Source: a virus. From it: 64,000 bases of DNA. Where the stretch lies: positions 1-64,000 of IMG/VR virus record IMGVR_UViG_3300028840_002618; one strand, given 5' to 3'. Below are positions 1-7,568 of this stretch, piece after piece. Every line of letters begins with the position of its first letter. Positions within the stretch are counted from its first letter, which is position 1. The translations under genes and the position numbers were made by a program. The notes under the pieces were generated by a model that was not told where the DNA came from, did not search any database, and saw only the letters and a program-made list of their open reading frames with translations.

Positions 1-77
1 TGCGGAGTTGGCAACGACTGGGGTTGGGTCAGTGGGAGGGGTTATACCGACCTTCCCCCCAGTCGATTGCACCGAGT

Positions 78-1658
78 CTAGAAGCTTGTCCATCCTGCCG
101 GCATCAGGGACCAGACCTGGCTGTACGTGTCTGTTGCCAGGGCCTCTGTTGCCGCGATCAAGTGGTTAGGATCGCAGAACTTGAGGTCGTTGATCCCAAA
201 GTGTGCTACCGCTGCATTGAACTCTCCAGCCTCTGTGGGGTTGAACTGTTCCCAGGAAAAGCCTCCGTCAAACGTCCGGTAGATGACCGGGACGCCATTG
301 CCCGCGCCGGTCTTGTAGCCACCGATCGCGCCGATGTGATCGTTCAGGAATACTCCTACACCGGTGTTGGCCAGGGCCTCTGGGAGAGAGCGCTGTGTCC
401 AGGTCGCGCCCCAGTTGTTGGTGTAGTAGACTGTACCATCATCTAGGCCGACCCAGGCGCGGGAGCCGTCGAGCACCTGCACCCAGTTGCCTTGTTCCAC
501 CTTGGGTTCGGTCGCCATCAGGTTCCAGTGCTCTCCACCGTCCGTGGACTGGAGGAAAAAGCCGGTCGGAGTCGTCCGGAAGCCACCGACTGCCATACCG
601 TAGGACTCGTCCACAAAGTGGATGCCCCAAAGCCCCTCGGACGCGCCGGGGGTTGGCGCGTTCTGGTCGGTCCAGGTCAGGCCACCGTCCTTGCTGAAGT
701 AGATGTTACTAAGGTCGGTTCCGATCCAGATATGCCGGTAGTCAAGGGCAAACATCGCTTGAGAGTGGTTGACGAACTCACCATTGGTAGAACCAACATC
801 GACGTTGGTCCAGGTCGCGCCCCCGTCGTCACTGTAAGCGATCTCGGCGGCGGCAGCTCCATCGGTCGTGCCTCGGGCCGCGATCAGGCGTTCTGTGCTC
901 TTGCCGATCTTGACGCAAGCCAGGGCAGAGATGTGCTCGTCAGCGGCGAACGGTTGTGTAGTCCATGCCGCGCAGGACGAGAGGGCATCTGAGGAGACAT
1001 AGCCATCAGCAACGGCAGCAGCGGCGGCGTCAGCCCCAATGTGTACCTCGTCGCACCGTGAAGTGTAAGAGCCGCACGGTCCGCTTTGACACATCGTTTC
1101 GGAGCAAATCGCCAGAGCGCGGAACGGTTCATCCTCATTGACACACGTCAGGTAGGTGTTCAGGAGGTCGGCGTAGATCTCGGGAGCATAGGGATCTGTT
1201 GACAGGGAATAGGCCAATCCCACCATCTCGGGCGTGTCGTTCTCCTCCCTCTGCCCTCGGGCGTTCGTGCTGCTCGACTTGTTGGTCAAGATGCCAGTCA
1301 TGAGCGGCTGGGTTGTGATGTAGTTAAGGAACGTGTCTTGACGCCCGCACAATCCGTGATGGGCATAGACGGAGACTGGGCAGCGTTCGTCTACTGCCTT
1401 CTGGAGAACGTTCCTCTTTTTGGACTTCCAGAGCGTGATGTCAAAGGTCACAGAGGAGGGCGTTCCCTGTGAGGTCTTGACGGTACGGATGCCACCGGAC
1501 CCGGTACGGCAGAACCGGCGCGTCACGTCGCCCAGAGGTTGATCGATCCCGTCCACCGTGGCGCATAGAACCGGGATCGGCTCGGTGTTAGGGCCATTCG
1601 GCTGTACCCAGATTACACCGTCGAACTCGTCAAAATACTCACTGTTGCCTGTAGTCAT
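78..1658 (-). CDS. Major tail tube protein with C-terminal Asp-box beta-propeller
   Basis: 526 aa. The N-terminal about 200 residues look like a phage tail-tube type domain. The C-terminal about 300 residues carry at least five Asp-box (BNR) motifs of the S-x-D-x-G-x-T-W type: SDDGGATW, SKDGGLTW, STDGGEHW, TNNWGATW, TFDGGFSW. These are typical of Ycf48/sialidase-like beta-propellers. It lies downstream of the neck genes and, across the window break, upstream of the tail-assembly chaperone, which is where the tail tube gene normally sits. The propeller would decorate the tail surface. ATG start 4 bp after the preceding stop. A separate tail adhesin cannot be excluded; the tube role rests on gene order. 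Confidence 0.65.
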   Translation of the reverse strand: MTTGNSEYFDEFDGVIWVQPNGPNTEPIPVLCATVDGIDQPLGDVTRRFCRTGSGGIRTVKTSQGTPSSVTFDITLWKSKKRNVLQKAVDERCPVSVYAHHGLCGRQDTFLNYITTQPLMTGILTNKSSSTNARGQREENDTPEMVGLAYSLSTDPYAPEIYADLLNTYLTCVNEDEPFRALAICSETMCQSGPCGSYTSRCDEVHIGADAAAAAVADGYVSSDALSSCAAWTTQPFAADEHISALACVKIGKSTERLIAARGTTDGAAAAEIAYSDDGGATWTNVDVGSTNGEFVNHSQAMFALDYRHIWIGTDLSNIYFSKDGGLTWTDQNAPTPGASEGLWGIHFVDESYGMAVGGFRTTPTGFFLQSTDGGEHWNLMATEPKVEQGNWVQVLDGSRAWVGLDDGTVYYTNNWGATWTQRSLPEALANTGVGVFLNDHIGAIGGYKTGAGNGVPVIYRTFDGGFSWEQFNPTEAGEFNAAVAHFGINDLKFCDPNHLIAATEALATDTYSQVWSLMPAGWTSF

Positions 1659-1662
1659 GGGA

Positions 1663-2019
1663 CTATCCTTTCTCGGCGGCTGATCTGACAGCCTTGGTGA
1701 TCATGTTCGTTGCGAGACGAATGAGAAGCCGATCCTTGTGATCGAGGTCGGCCCGTGTCCAGATCCCGAACTTGTGCAGTTCCTGCTCAATCCGTTCGGG
1801 AGTGAGGTCCGAAAGGTCAAGCATCGCCGCCCAAGGGATACCAAAGGGGATCGCTAGTTCTAAAAGGTCCAAAGAGATCTTGTCCTTGCCCTCTACTTCT
1901 GAGGTCGGGAGGTACGCCCGAAGGGGATAGCCTTCCTTATCGTGGTACTCGATCAGGGCAGACTCGTCTTTTGTCTGGAGGATCTTGATCTCTACTTTTT
2001 TCGCTCTAGTCGTTGCCAT
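1663..2019 (-). CDS. Small neck/tail protein of unknown function
   Basis: 118 aa, acidic and basic, mostly predicted helical C-terminally, no recognised domain. GAGGAAAG lies just upstream of the ATG. It overlaps the end of the tail-completion gene by 28 bp and is followed 4 bp later by the tail tube gene, so it is translated as part of the neck-to-tail cluster. Position fits a tail terminator or tail accessory protein, but nothing in the sequence proves this. Confidence 0.75.
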   Translation of the reverse strand: MATTRAKKVEIKILQTKDESALIEYHDKEGYPLRAYLPTSEVEGKDKISLDLLELAIPFGIPWAAMLDLSDLTPERIEQELHKFGIWTRADLDHKDRLLIRLATNMITKAVRSAAEKG

Positions 2020-2552
2020 TCTTTCCTCTTTTTCTCCATCACCTTGGTCGTGGCTCTGCGTACATGCCTTCTGTACTTGGGCCGGTAACGTTTCATGGTC
2101 CGTTCCTCAAAAAGCCGCGCTTTGGTGCCTGGATGATCTATAGGCTTTTGAGTGTAGACCCATTCGACCGGGCCGCTCCCATAGGACTCCCCCTGCGGCA
2201 AGGTCTTTGGGTTGGGGTTATAGTTGCCTCGTACCCCATCCCACGGAAAAGCCAAGAATCCCTTTTCACCTACGGGGATGTCATGCCGTTTGGTTCCTCT
2301 GGAGGTCCAGAGCCAGTACATTTTGTTCGGCCCTTTGGCGTTGATGTAGGTAACGATCTGATCGCCTCGGGCCTGGACCCTCACAGACCAGTCCGTTTGA
2401 TGCTCCCAGTCCTTCTGCCAGAGGTCTAGTTGATCGGTAACCTCTGGCACGACCCGCGTGCGGGTTTCCTTGGCTATCTCTCGGAGATAGTCATGGGGGT
2501 TCAGATGTTTACTCCCCTTGCCTTTGCTGACTCTGTAGGCCAGGACTTTCAT
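1992..2552 (-). CDS. Tail completion protein, HK97 gp10-like position
   Basis: 186 aa. The ATG at 2552 was chosen because GGAGA lies 5 nt upstream; a GTG nine codons upstream (2579) has no such site. Basic protein with a C-terminal Lys/Arg-rich tail, and an aromatic/Gly-rich middle with the segment FLAFPWDG, reminiscent of head-tail joining proteins of the HK97 gp10 family. It overlaps the preceding interrupted gene and the following small gene, as is usual in neck clusters. The function is inferred from order (capsid, connector, closure, completion, tube) and general character rather than from a clear motif. Confidence 0.6.
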   Translation of the reverse strand: MKVLAYRVSKGKGSKHLNPHDYLREIAKETRTRVVPEVTDQLDLWQKDWEHQTDWSVRVQARGDQIVTYINAKGPNKMYWLWTSRGTKRHDIPVGEKGFLAFPWDGVRGNYNPNPKTLPQGESYGSGPVEWVYTQKPIDHPGTKARLFEERTMKRYRPKYRRHVRRATTKVMEKKRKEWQRLERKK

Positions 2553-2868
2553 AGGGTCTCCAGATGGGAGCCGCGCCACCGTGCAGGGTCTGGTTGATGA
2601 ACTTTATGGCGTCTCGGGCGTCGACGTAGCCTACTGTCCGGTCTCTCCCAAAGGGGTAGAGTGTGCCGGTGTATGGTCCGCGCCAGTATCGCACGCCCGG
2701 GGCCTTGCCGGTGTATTGTAGAAGGATGAAACCATTTTCTCCCGGTATAGGTTCGGGAGGTTGATCGTCCTCCGTTGGCGTTTGGAACCGACCCGATCCC
2801 TTGCCACCACCGTTTCAGTAGCGTGCGCCTGGGGCGAGTCGTCTCAGTTCTGAGGTCAGATCAAGCAT
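2509..2868 (-). pseudogene. Neck (head-closure-like) gene interrupted by an in-frame TGA
   Basis: Reading from an ATG at 2868, preceded by GAGG 5 nt away and overlapping the previous stop, gives 17 codons. Then comes TGA at 2815-2817, followed by 101 more open codons in the same frame, ending with TAA at 2509. Both sides look like coding sequence: before the stop LAPGARY, after it NGGGKGSGRF and, further on, PGVRYWRGPYTG. Read through, the product is 119 aa, a usual size for a head-closure protein, which is also the expected gene here. Reinitiation at the GTG at 2694 has no visible ribosome site. A TGG-to-TGA change (real or a sequence error) or stop readthrough are the options. Confidence 0.65.
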
Positions 2869-3550
2869 GGTTCCTCAGTATGTCGTTCCAGATGATCTGG
2901 GCCATCTGGAACTCGCTATGGCCCTGCTGCGCCCATCCCATCGCCGGGAAATTCTTGCCGGTTGCGCCCTGGCAGATGTCAAGTTCTCCGTCCCTGAGTT
3001 GTCGGAGCTGTTCAGACATCCACTTGAGATAGTTGTCACGTTCGCCCGACGAGAATTGAGTTGATCCACACTTACAGTTGTAATAGGCGGCGGCATCAAT
3101 GATGTTCAACTTGGCAAGGAGGCCGACAGTTGTATCCGTCGAGAGCGCCCAGGCTGACCAGTTACAGTCACATTGGCCCGAGGCCGCTAGTGCAACAATG
3201 ATGTCACCTGCCGCGACGTTCAGGTAGTGCTCTATGGTAGAGATCTCGATCCCGTTGATCAGGCAGATCCGGTAGAGGTCGGCTGTGTCCCAAGTGACGC
3301 CTGTTGCCGTGATCGTGGTCTGCGTGACAGCGGTCACAGGGCCATCGGTTCCTTGAGTCAGATTGTAGAGGATCATCCCCACGTTAGGTTGTACGCCACG
3401 CGTCAAAAAGTCCCCTTGTGAGTCGGTCAAGGTAGGAGCCGCCATAGCCCCCTCATGGGCTCCGGTGATCAACTGCCCGTAGCACCAGAAGGCTGCGAAC
3501 TCCCAAGCCTCTGCGAATCGCTCTCCGCTACATGTGGTTGCTGTGGTCAA
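2861..3550 (-). CDS. Virion neck protein, probable head-tail connector
   Basis: 229 aa. The start is a TTG at 3550 preceded by GGGAGGGACC. N-terminal half rich in Thr/Ala/Gly with short beta segments; C-terminal half helical with a cluster of Cys (QCDCNW, CKCGS) that could bind metal. The end overlaps the next gene's ATG (ATGCTTGA), indicating coupling. It sits between the capsid-proximal genes and the completion gene, where connector proteins are encoded. No family recognised with certainty. Confidence 0.6.
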   Translation of the reverse strand: MTTATTCSGERFAEAWEFAAFWCYGQLITGAHEGAMAAPTLTDSQGDFLTRGVQPNVGMILYNLTQGTDGPVTAVTQTTITATGVTWDTADLYRICLINGIEISTIEHYLNVAAGDIIVALAASGQCDCNWSAWALSTDTTVGLLAKLNIIDAAAYYNCKCGSTQFSSGERDNYLKWMSEQLRQLRDGELDICQGATGKNFPAMGWAQQGHSEFQMAQIIWNDILRNHA

Positions 3551-3568
3551 GGTCCCTCCCTACACCAA

Positions 3569-3598
3569 CCGGGCCAGGCCCAACGGACCATGGCCCGG
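3569..3598. other. Hairpin between small neck gene and connector gene
   Basis: CCGGGCC at 3569-3575 pairs with GGCCCGG at 3592-3598 around a 16-nt loop. There is no T run on either strand, so it is more likely an mRNA processing or translation-insulating structure than a terminator. It precedes the TTG-started connector gene on the minus strand. Confidence 0.5.
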
Positions 3599-3624
3599 TC
3601 ATACAGTGACAGGATCGTCGGGGA

Positions 3625-3789
3625 TCAGGGACCGACGATCCGCTCCGTTGCCTCATAGATCTTGTGTTCTGCAAGTTTCTTTTTTGCCTTTGAGGTTGCA
3701 GCCTTTCGCACCTCTGGGACAAGAGCCAGCAAGTCAGAGATCGAGGAGGCTTGTTCCAAGGCATTGATCTTGTCGTCAAACTTGGACAT
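3625..3789 (-). CDS. 54-aa protein encoded between beta-helix and connector genes
   Basis: Short gene starting at ATG 3789 with a perfect AGGAGGATCC site just upstream and ending at TGA 3625. The product is highly charged and predicted helical (begins MSKFDDKINALEQASS and has a Lys-rich stretch SKAKKKLAEHK). No domain recognised. The strong ribosome site and tight placement (8 bp from the preceding stop) argue it is real. Confidence 0.75.
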   Translation of the reverse strand: MSKFDDKINALEQASSISDLLALVPEVRKAATSKAKKKLAEHKIYEATERIVGP

Positions 3790-3797
3790 GGATCCTC

Positions 3798-4775
3798 CTA
3801 CGTTGGTGCCAGGATGCTGAAACCGTTGTCTCCGACCTCAGCCTCTGCCACATCGTCACACATGTTGCCGATCCAGATGTCTGCTGCGCCGCCACTGTAC
3901 CCACCGGCGACGGAGTAGTCTCCGGTCATGACGTTCTGCGTGACAAGGTTGTCGTCTCCAGGGTTCCCGCCAACGGTCGTGTTCAGGGATTGTACAGCGG
4001 TGTAGGCATAGCCGACCTGCTGGAAACGGTTGCCCACAAACTCGCACCCGTTGCACGGAAAGATCGCATGGTTGTCGTTGTCCCAAAAGACACAACCAAT
4101 GATGTGGTTGCGGTATGGGATTGCCAGGGGAGTTGTCCCCGCGAACAGGCCACAAGCATCGTTCGCTACGTTGTTCCAGAGTTGGAACACACAGTCGATG
4201 ATCCAGACGTCATAGCAGCCGTGCGACCAGATGCCATACTGCCCTGTGGTCAGGCCGTCAAACAGGCAGTTCTGGATGACGGTACGGATCGCGATGTCAT
4301 CTGCCCCTGAGTCAGTATGCCGCAACTCGATGCACGCGGCAGCGGTCTGCCCCAGGAACCGGAATCCCTGGACCATCCAGCCGACTGCGCGCATGTCTAG
4401 GGCTGGTTCATCGGCAGCATCTGACTGCCAGGAGGGGCTGTAGCCGGTAGGCCCTGCCCCGATGATCGAGACGTAACTGGGGCCGGTCACATAGTCGGGC
4501 GTGACCACTGACTCCTCAACCGTCCCATTGACCACGATGATAGAATAGTCGGTCAGGAGTGAGGAGCTAACAGCCGCCTGGACGGTCGCCAAGGGCTGTT
4601 CTGGGTTGGTTCCGTCCGCGTTGTCGCTGGCGTCTGCATGGCCAGAGTCAACGTAGAGAACCACAGCGTCGGGGCTCCACCTGAGTCCCTGTGGAGCTTC
4701 TGAACCCGGCACCCCAAACTGACCACCGAAAAATGGCTTCAGCTTGAGGAGCGGGAAGTGCATGTTTGTGATCAT
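3798..4775 (-). CDS. Right-handed beta-helix virion protein
   Basis: 325 aa. Repeated short beta strands with Asn/Ile/Val/Phe ladders (VIQNCLFDGL, IIDCVFQLW, IIGCVFWDN, CEFVGNRF) indicate a pectate-lyase-like parallel beta-helix. The N-terminal part, with VDSGHADASDN and a following 'P-x-A-T-V-Q-A-A' element, matches the usual start of such helices. AAGGAGACGTC precedes the ATG. It is encoded between the capsid gene and the neck genes, so it is probably a head-decorating or head-fibre protein, possibly a glycan-binding one. No catalytic residues can be assigned. Confidence 0.65.
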   Translation of the reverse strand: MITNMHFPLLKLKPFFGGQFGVPGSEAPQGLRWSPDAVVLYVDSGHADASDNADGTNPEQPLATVQAAVSSSLLTDYSIIVVNGTVEESVVTPDYVTGPSYVSIIGAGPTGYSPSWQSDAADEPALDMRAVGWMVQGFRFLGQTAAACIELRHTDSGADDIAIRTVIQNCLFDGLTTGQYGIWSHGCYDVWIIDCVFQLWNNVANDACGLFAGTTPLAIPYRNHIIGCVFWDNDNHAIFPCNGCEFVGNRFQQVGYAYTAVQSLNTTVGGNPGDDNLVTQNVMTGDYSVAGGYSGGAADIWIGNMCDDVAEAEVGDNGFSILAPT

Positions 4776-4786
4776 GACGTCTCCTT

Positions 4787-5218
4787 CTAGGATGAAACGG
4801 AAGGCTTATAGATGTGCATCCCAGGAGGACTAAAGATCGCCGGTGCATCTGGCGGCGGTTGGGGGATGCCACTTTCCAGGCAGTTGATCTTTTGACGGAG
4901 AACCAGTTTGATCGCCTTGGTCGGTTCAATGGGGCGCATCATACGGATCGCTGCCATTTCGTCGGCCAGACGAAAATGCCGGTCGCTCTCTCGGGCTGCC
5001 AGAAAAGTGTACTGATCCTCCTTTGCCGCGTCTAGATCCTTGACTTCGATCAGACCCAGAAAGGTAGCATGCTCTTCCGACCCAAAGGCTATGTAGTCGG
5101 ATCGCTCCTCGGGGCGTGCCGCCTTGTCTGGAGGTACGACCCCGAGTTGCTCAAGCATCGCTTGCATCTGCGCGACTTGTTCCCTGAGTGCCTTTACTTC
5201 TTGTGCCGTTGTTGCCAT
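4787..5218 (-). CDS. Small capsid-associated protein with N-terminal coiled coil
   Basis: 143 aa. Residues 5-25 form a short heptad-like coil (VKALREQVAQMQAMLEQLG). The rest is mixed with a Pro-rich segment near the C-terminus. GGGAGGGG lies upstream of the ATG. It is directly downstream of the major capsid gene (24 bp), so a head accessory or head-tail joining role is likely. No family recognised. Confidence 0.65.
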   Translation of the reverse strand: MATTAQEVKALREQVAQMQAMLEQLGVVPPDKAARPEERSDYIAFGSEEHATFLGLIEVKDLDAAKEDQYTFLAARESDRHFRLADEMAAIRMMRPIEPTKAIKLVLRQKINCLESGIPQPPPDAPAIFSPPGMHIYKPSVSS

Positions 5219-5242
5219 TTTTACCCCTCCCTAGGGTAGAGT

Positions 5243-6376
5243 CTAGGCGACGGTTCCGCTGGAGTAGTAACCGCCACGAAAATCAAACCAGTTGCCTTCC
5301 GTCGAGTCGACATAGGTCCCGAACACATCCATGACCTTGAGCACCACATTGCCGGTATCAAAGTCTCCCATCATCGGCTCAACCGCTGCACCCGCACCGA
5401 GCATTGAGGTTACAGCCTCGATGTCGGACTTTTTGCGGAAGATCTTTGGTCCTGCCCATCCCGACATGCGCGCCAGCACGAACGGACGGATGTTATTTTC
5501 TGTCCAGGCCGGGAACCCGTACCAAGGGAGGTTGGGCGCTGTGCCCGCCATGTAGGGGTCCTCGATGGGGGTGAAGTTCCTGGCGACGTTGACAGCATTG
5601 GTCGCCAGTTCAGGAACCAGTTCACTGTTCAAGATCTGGAGGACCGTGTCTGCGAGGCCAGCGTGATGGACGATGTACCGCAGGGAGGCATTGATCGGCT
5701 CATTGCGGGCATCGACCCGCTGATTGTAGGCCATCCGGGCCTCAGAGACTCGGGCCGAGGTCAAACGTCCGTTCTGGGAGTAGAGTGCACCCAGGCCGGT
5801 GAGTCGGGCGATCGATACGGCGTTGGTGTACATTCGGGAGACGAACTTTTCCAGGGTTCGGCGTGCGGCCTCACCCATTTGTCGGGCCGTGTCCTCAAAA
5901 TAGCCCAGATCGTCGTTGCGAATGGCCTCCCAGGAAAAGTCAAACTGCTTCTCCCACCGATAGACCCGATAGGACCGGGCGGTTGCGTCATCGACGGAGC
6001 CGGGACGCGCCTGTCCCTTTTCGCCCACCAGTTCCAGGTCATCAAGAGAGCCGCGATTCTGGTAACGGTCGTGCGGCAAAAAGTTGGTCAGTGTATCCAT
6101 CCAGACCAGAGGCTCAAAGGCGAAAACCTTTTTCTCATAGCCGGGGATCGCCAGTCGGCTCACAAACGTCTGGATCGCGTTTGTAAAGTCTGCACTGGTC
6201 ATGGTCTCCTGAAGCAGGAGGTTGTTGGTTCCGGTTGGTGACATGCCTGAGAGGTTGTGATCGATGTCCTCAAACAGGCCCTGGCATTCTGCCAGTCGTT
6301 CTGGAGTCGCCCCAGCGTCAGCGAGTTCGCCTTTCCAGGTCTCGCACATCGCTCGGAGCAGTTTCCTTGTGATCAT
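5243..6376 (-). CDS. Major capsid protein, Mu gpT-like (HK97 fold)
   Basis: 377 aa, typical length for an HK97-fold capsid protein. It follows, on the minus strand, a protease/scaffold gene and a decoration protein, the order seen in Mu-like heads. The sequence resembles Mu-type major head subunits: N-terminal helical arm, a central stretch on planar neck formation and residues such as WEAIRNDDLGYF and EPMMGDFDTGNVVL that are typical of gpT-like proteins. AGGAGGATCATC precedes the ATG. Assembles the icosahedral shell; proteolytic trimming by the upstream protease is plausible but not shown. Confidence 0.8.
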   Translation of the reverse strand: MITRKLLRAMCETWKGELADAGATPERLAECQGLFEDIDHNLSGMSPTGTNNLLLQETMTSADFTNAIQTFVSRLAIPGYEKKVFAFEPLVWMDTLTNFLPHDRYQNRGSLDDLELVGEKGQARPGSVDDATARSYRVYRWEKQFDFSWEAIRNDDLGYFEDTARQMGEAARRTLEKFVSRMYTNAVSIARLTGLGALYSQNGRLTSARVSEARMAYNQRVDARNEPINASLRYIVHHAGLADTVLQILNSELVPELATNAVNVARNFTPIEDPYMAGTAPNLPWYGFPAWTENNIRPFVLARMSGWAGPKIFRKKSDIEAVTSMLGAGAAVEPMMGDFDTGNVVLKVMDVFGTYVDSTEGNWFDFRGGYYSSGTVA

Positions 6377-6424
6377 GATGATCCTCCTATGATCTCTGTT
6401 CAGTAGGTCAGTACGCCCCGAGAT

Positions 6425-7024
6425 CTAGATGTCGCGGGTTGCGTTGGTCAAAACGATGCAGAATACCTGTTCTACCAGCGAGTTGGCCAGGGCCGTGTCG
6501 AACGTTGGTGCCTCGTTCGGGCCACCGGCGAACGAGTCTCCCATTTCATCCTGGCAGTAGGTCAGGTAACCAGCCAGGGGGTTGTCGTCGCCGTTTTCGT
6601 TCAAGGGAGACATAGAGAGAGTCACACCCTCCCCGATGTCATCTGAGTCATCGACATAGACCGGCTGTCCAGGCTGTGGGGTCTGCTCGAACGTAGCTGG
6701 CACCCCAGCCACATACGTCAAGACGTTAGCGACATAGTCTCGGATGATCATGCCGGGGGCAATGTTGACCACGATAAAATCATAGTCTCCATTGATCGAG
6801 TTCTCTGCAACGGTATAGACAACGCCGGTGAGGAGTTGACCACGGAAAGCAGCGGTGCGTTCACCGATCGCCACCACTGGGTGATGACCGGGCTCCAATT
6901 CGTCCTTGGTTCCCGATCGGCTATTGTCTGAGATGGGCCAAATGTCTTTTTCGTGAACGTTGAACGGGATCAGCGGCCCTGAACTCTGTTCCCAGTCTGT
7001 GCCTGTACGGAAAGTTGCTGGCAT
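6425..7024 (-). CDS. Capsid cement/decoration protein (DUF2190-like)
   Basis: 199 aa. The gene sits between protease/scaffold and major capsid, the normal site of head cement proteins. Beta-rich sequence with a central segment about base exchange of small side chains (GVVYTVAENSINGDYDFIVV) similar in feel to DUF2190 proteins, which bind the capsid surface as trimers. AGGAGGAATATCC precedes the ATG. Assignment is by order and composition. Confidence 0.6.
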   Translation of the reverse strand: MPATFRTGTDWEQSSGPLIPFNVHEKDIWPISDNSRSGTKDELEPGHHPVVAIGERTAAFRGQLLTGVVYTVAENSINGDYDFIVVNIAPGMIIRDYVANVLTYVAGVPATFEQTPQPGQPVYVDDSDDIGEGVTLSMSPLNENGDDNPLAGYLTYCQDEMGDSFAGGPNEAPTFDTALANSLVEQVFCIVLTNATRDI

Positions 7025-7067
7025 TGGATATTCCTCCTATAGCTAGGTCTGGTTGATGGGTAGAGTC

Positions 7068-7568
7068 CTAGAGCCTCTGGGAGTAGGTCGGATCGACCTC
7101 TGCCATAATGGCCTTGAACCTGTCCCGTGCATTTTTCTCCCGCTCCGCGGCTGTGACCTGTTTGGGAGTCTCTGGCTCACTCTCGCCCAAAGCGAATGGG
7201 CGACCCGCACCGGTCTGGAGAGACGTGACAAACTCTGTCATCTCCCGAATGGCTTGGTCCAGTTCCTCCCGGCTGGCATAGCTCGAGCGGACCAGGAATG
7301 ACTTGGCGTCAGGAGAGAGGTCCGATTCATCTAGCACATCCTGGACCTGATCGGGAGTGAACTCGGGAGCTGCTTCCGTGGTCTCTGCAGAATCCGGTTC
7401 GGTCTCCGATTCAGGAGCGGGATCGGCGTCGGTCTCGGGAGCCTCTGCCTCCGGTGCCTCGTCGTCCTGGGTTGCTTCTGCTTCTGGGGCTTCGGTTTCC
7501 TGTTCCTCGATAGGGACTTTCTCCTGTTCCCCCTCCGTGATGGTTTCTTTCTGGTCCTTGTCGTTCAT
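7068..7568 (-). CDS. Nested scaffold protein from internal start
   Basis: An ATG at 7568, in frame within the protease gene, is preceded by AAGGAGAT 7 nt upstream. Initiation here would give 166 aa comprising only the acidic linker and helical scaffold domain (begins MNDKDQKETITEGEQ). Lambda C/Nu3 and several related phages make scaffold exactly this way. The strong internal Shine-Dalgarno sequence is directly visible; use in vivo is inferred. Confidence 0.65.
   Translation of the reverse strand: MNDKDQKETITEGEQEKVPIEEQETEAPEAEATQDDEAPEAEAPETDADPAPESETEPDSAETTEAAPEFTPDQVQDVLDESDLSPDAKSFLVRSSYASREELDQAIREMTEFVTSLQTGAGRPFALGESEPETPKQVTAAEREKNARDRFKAIMAEVDPTYSQRL

Noticed and set aside
24-446. 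140-aa plus-strand open frame over the tail tube gene
   Set aside because: Shadow of the minus-strand gene: no ribosome site, atypical composition, complete overlap with a frame that has clear Asp-box motifs.
2509-2694. Independent 61-aa gene from the GTG at 2694
   Set aside because: No ribosome site upstream of that GTG; the frame continues upstream through TGA into a well-started gene, so it is treated as the distal part of one interrupted gene.
2815-2817. Genome-wide recoding of TGA as Trp
   Set aside because: TGA is used as a terminator by several genes (for example at 30152, 40366, 45420 and 20632), and no other in-frame TGA was noticed.
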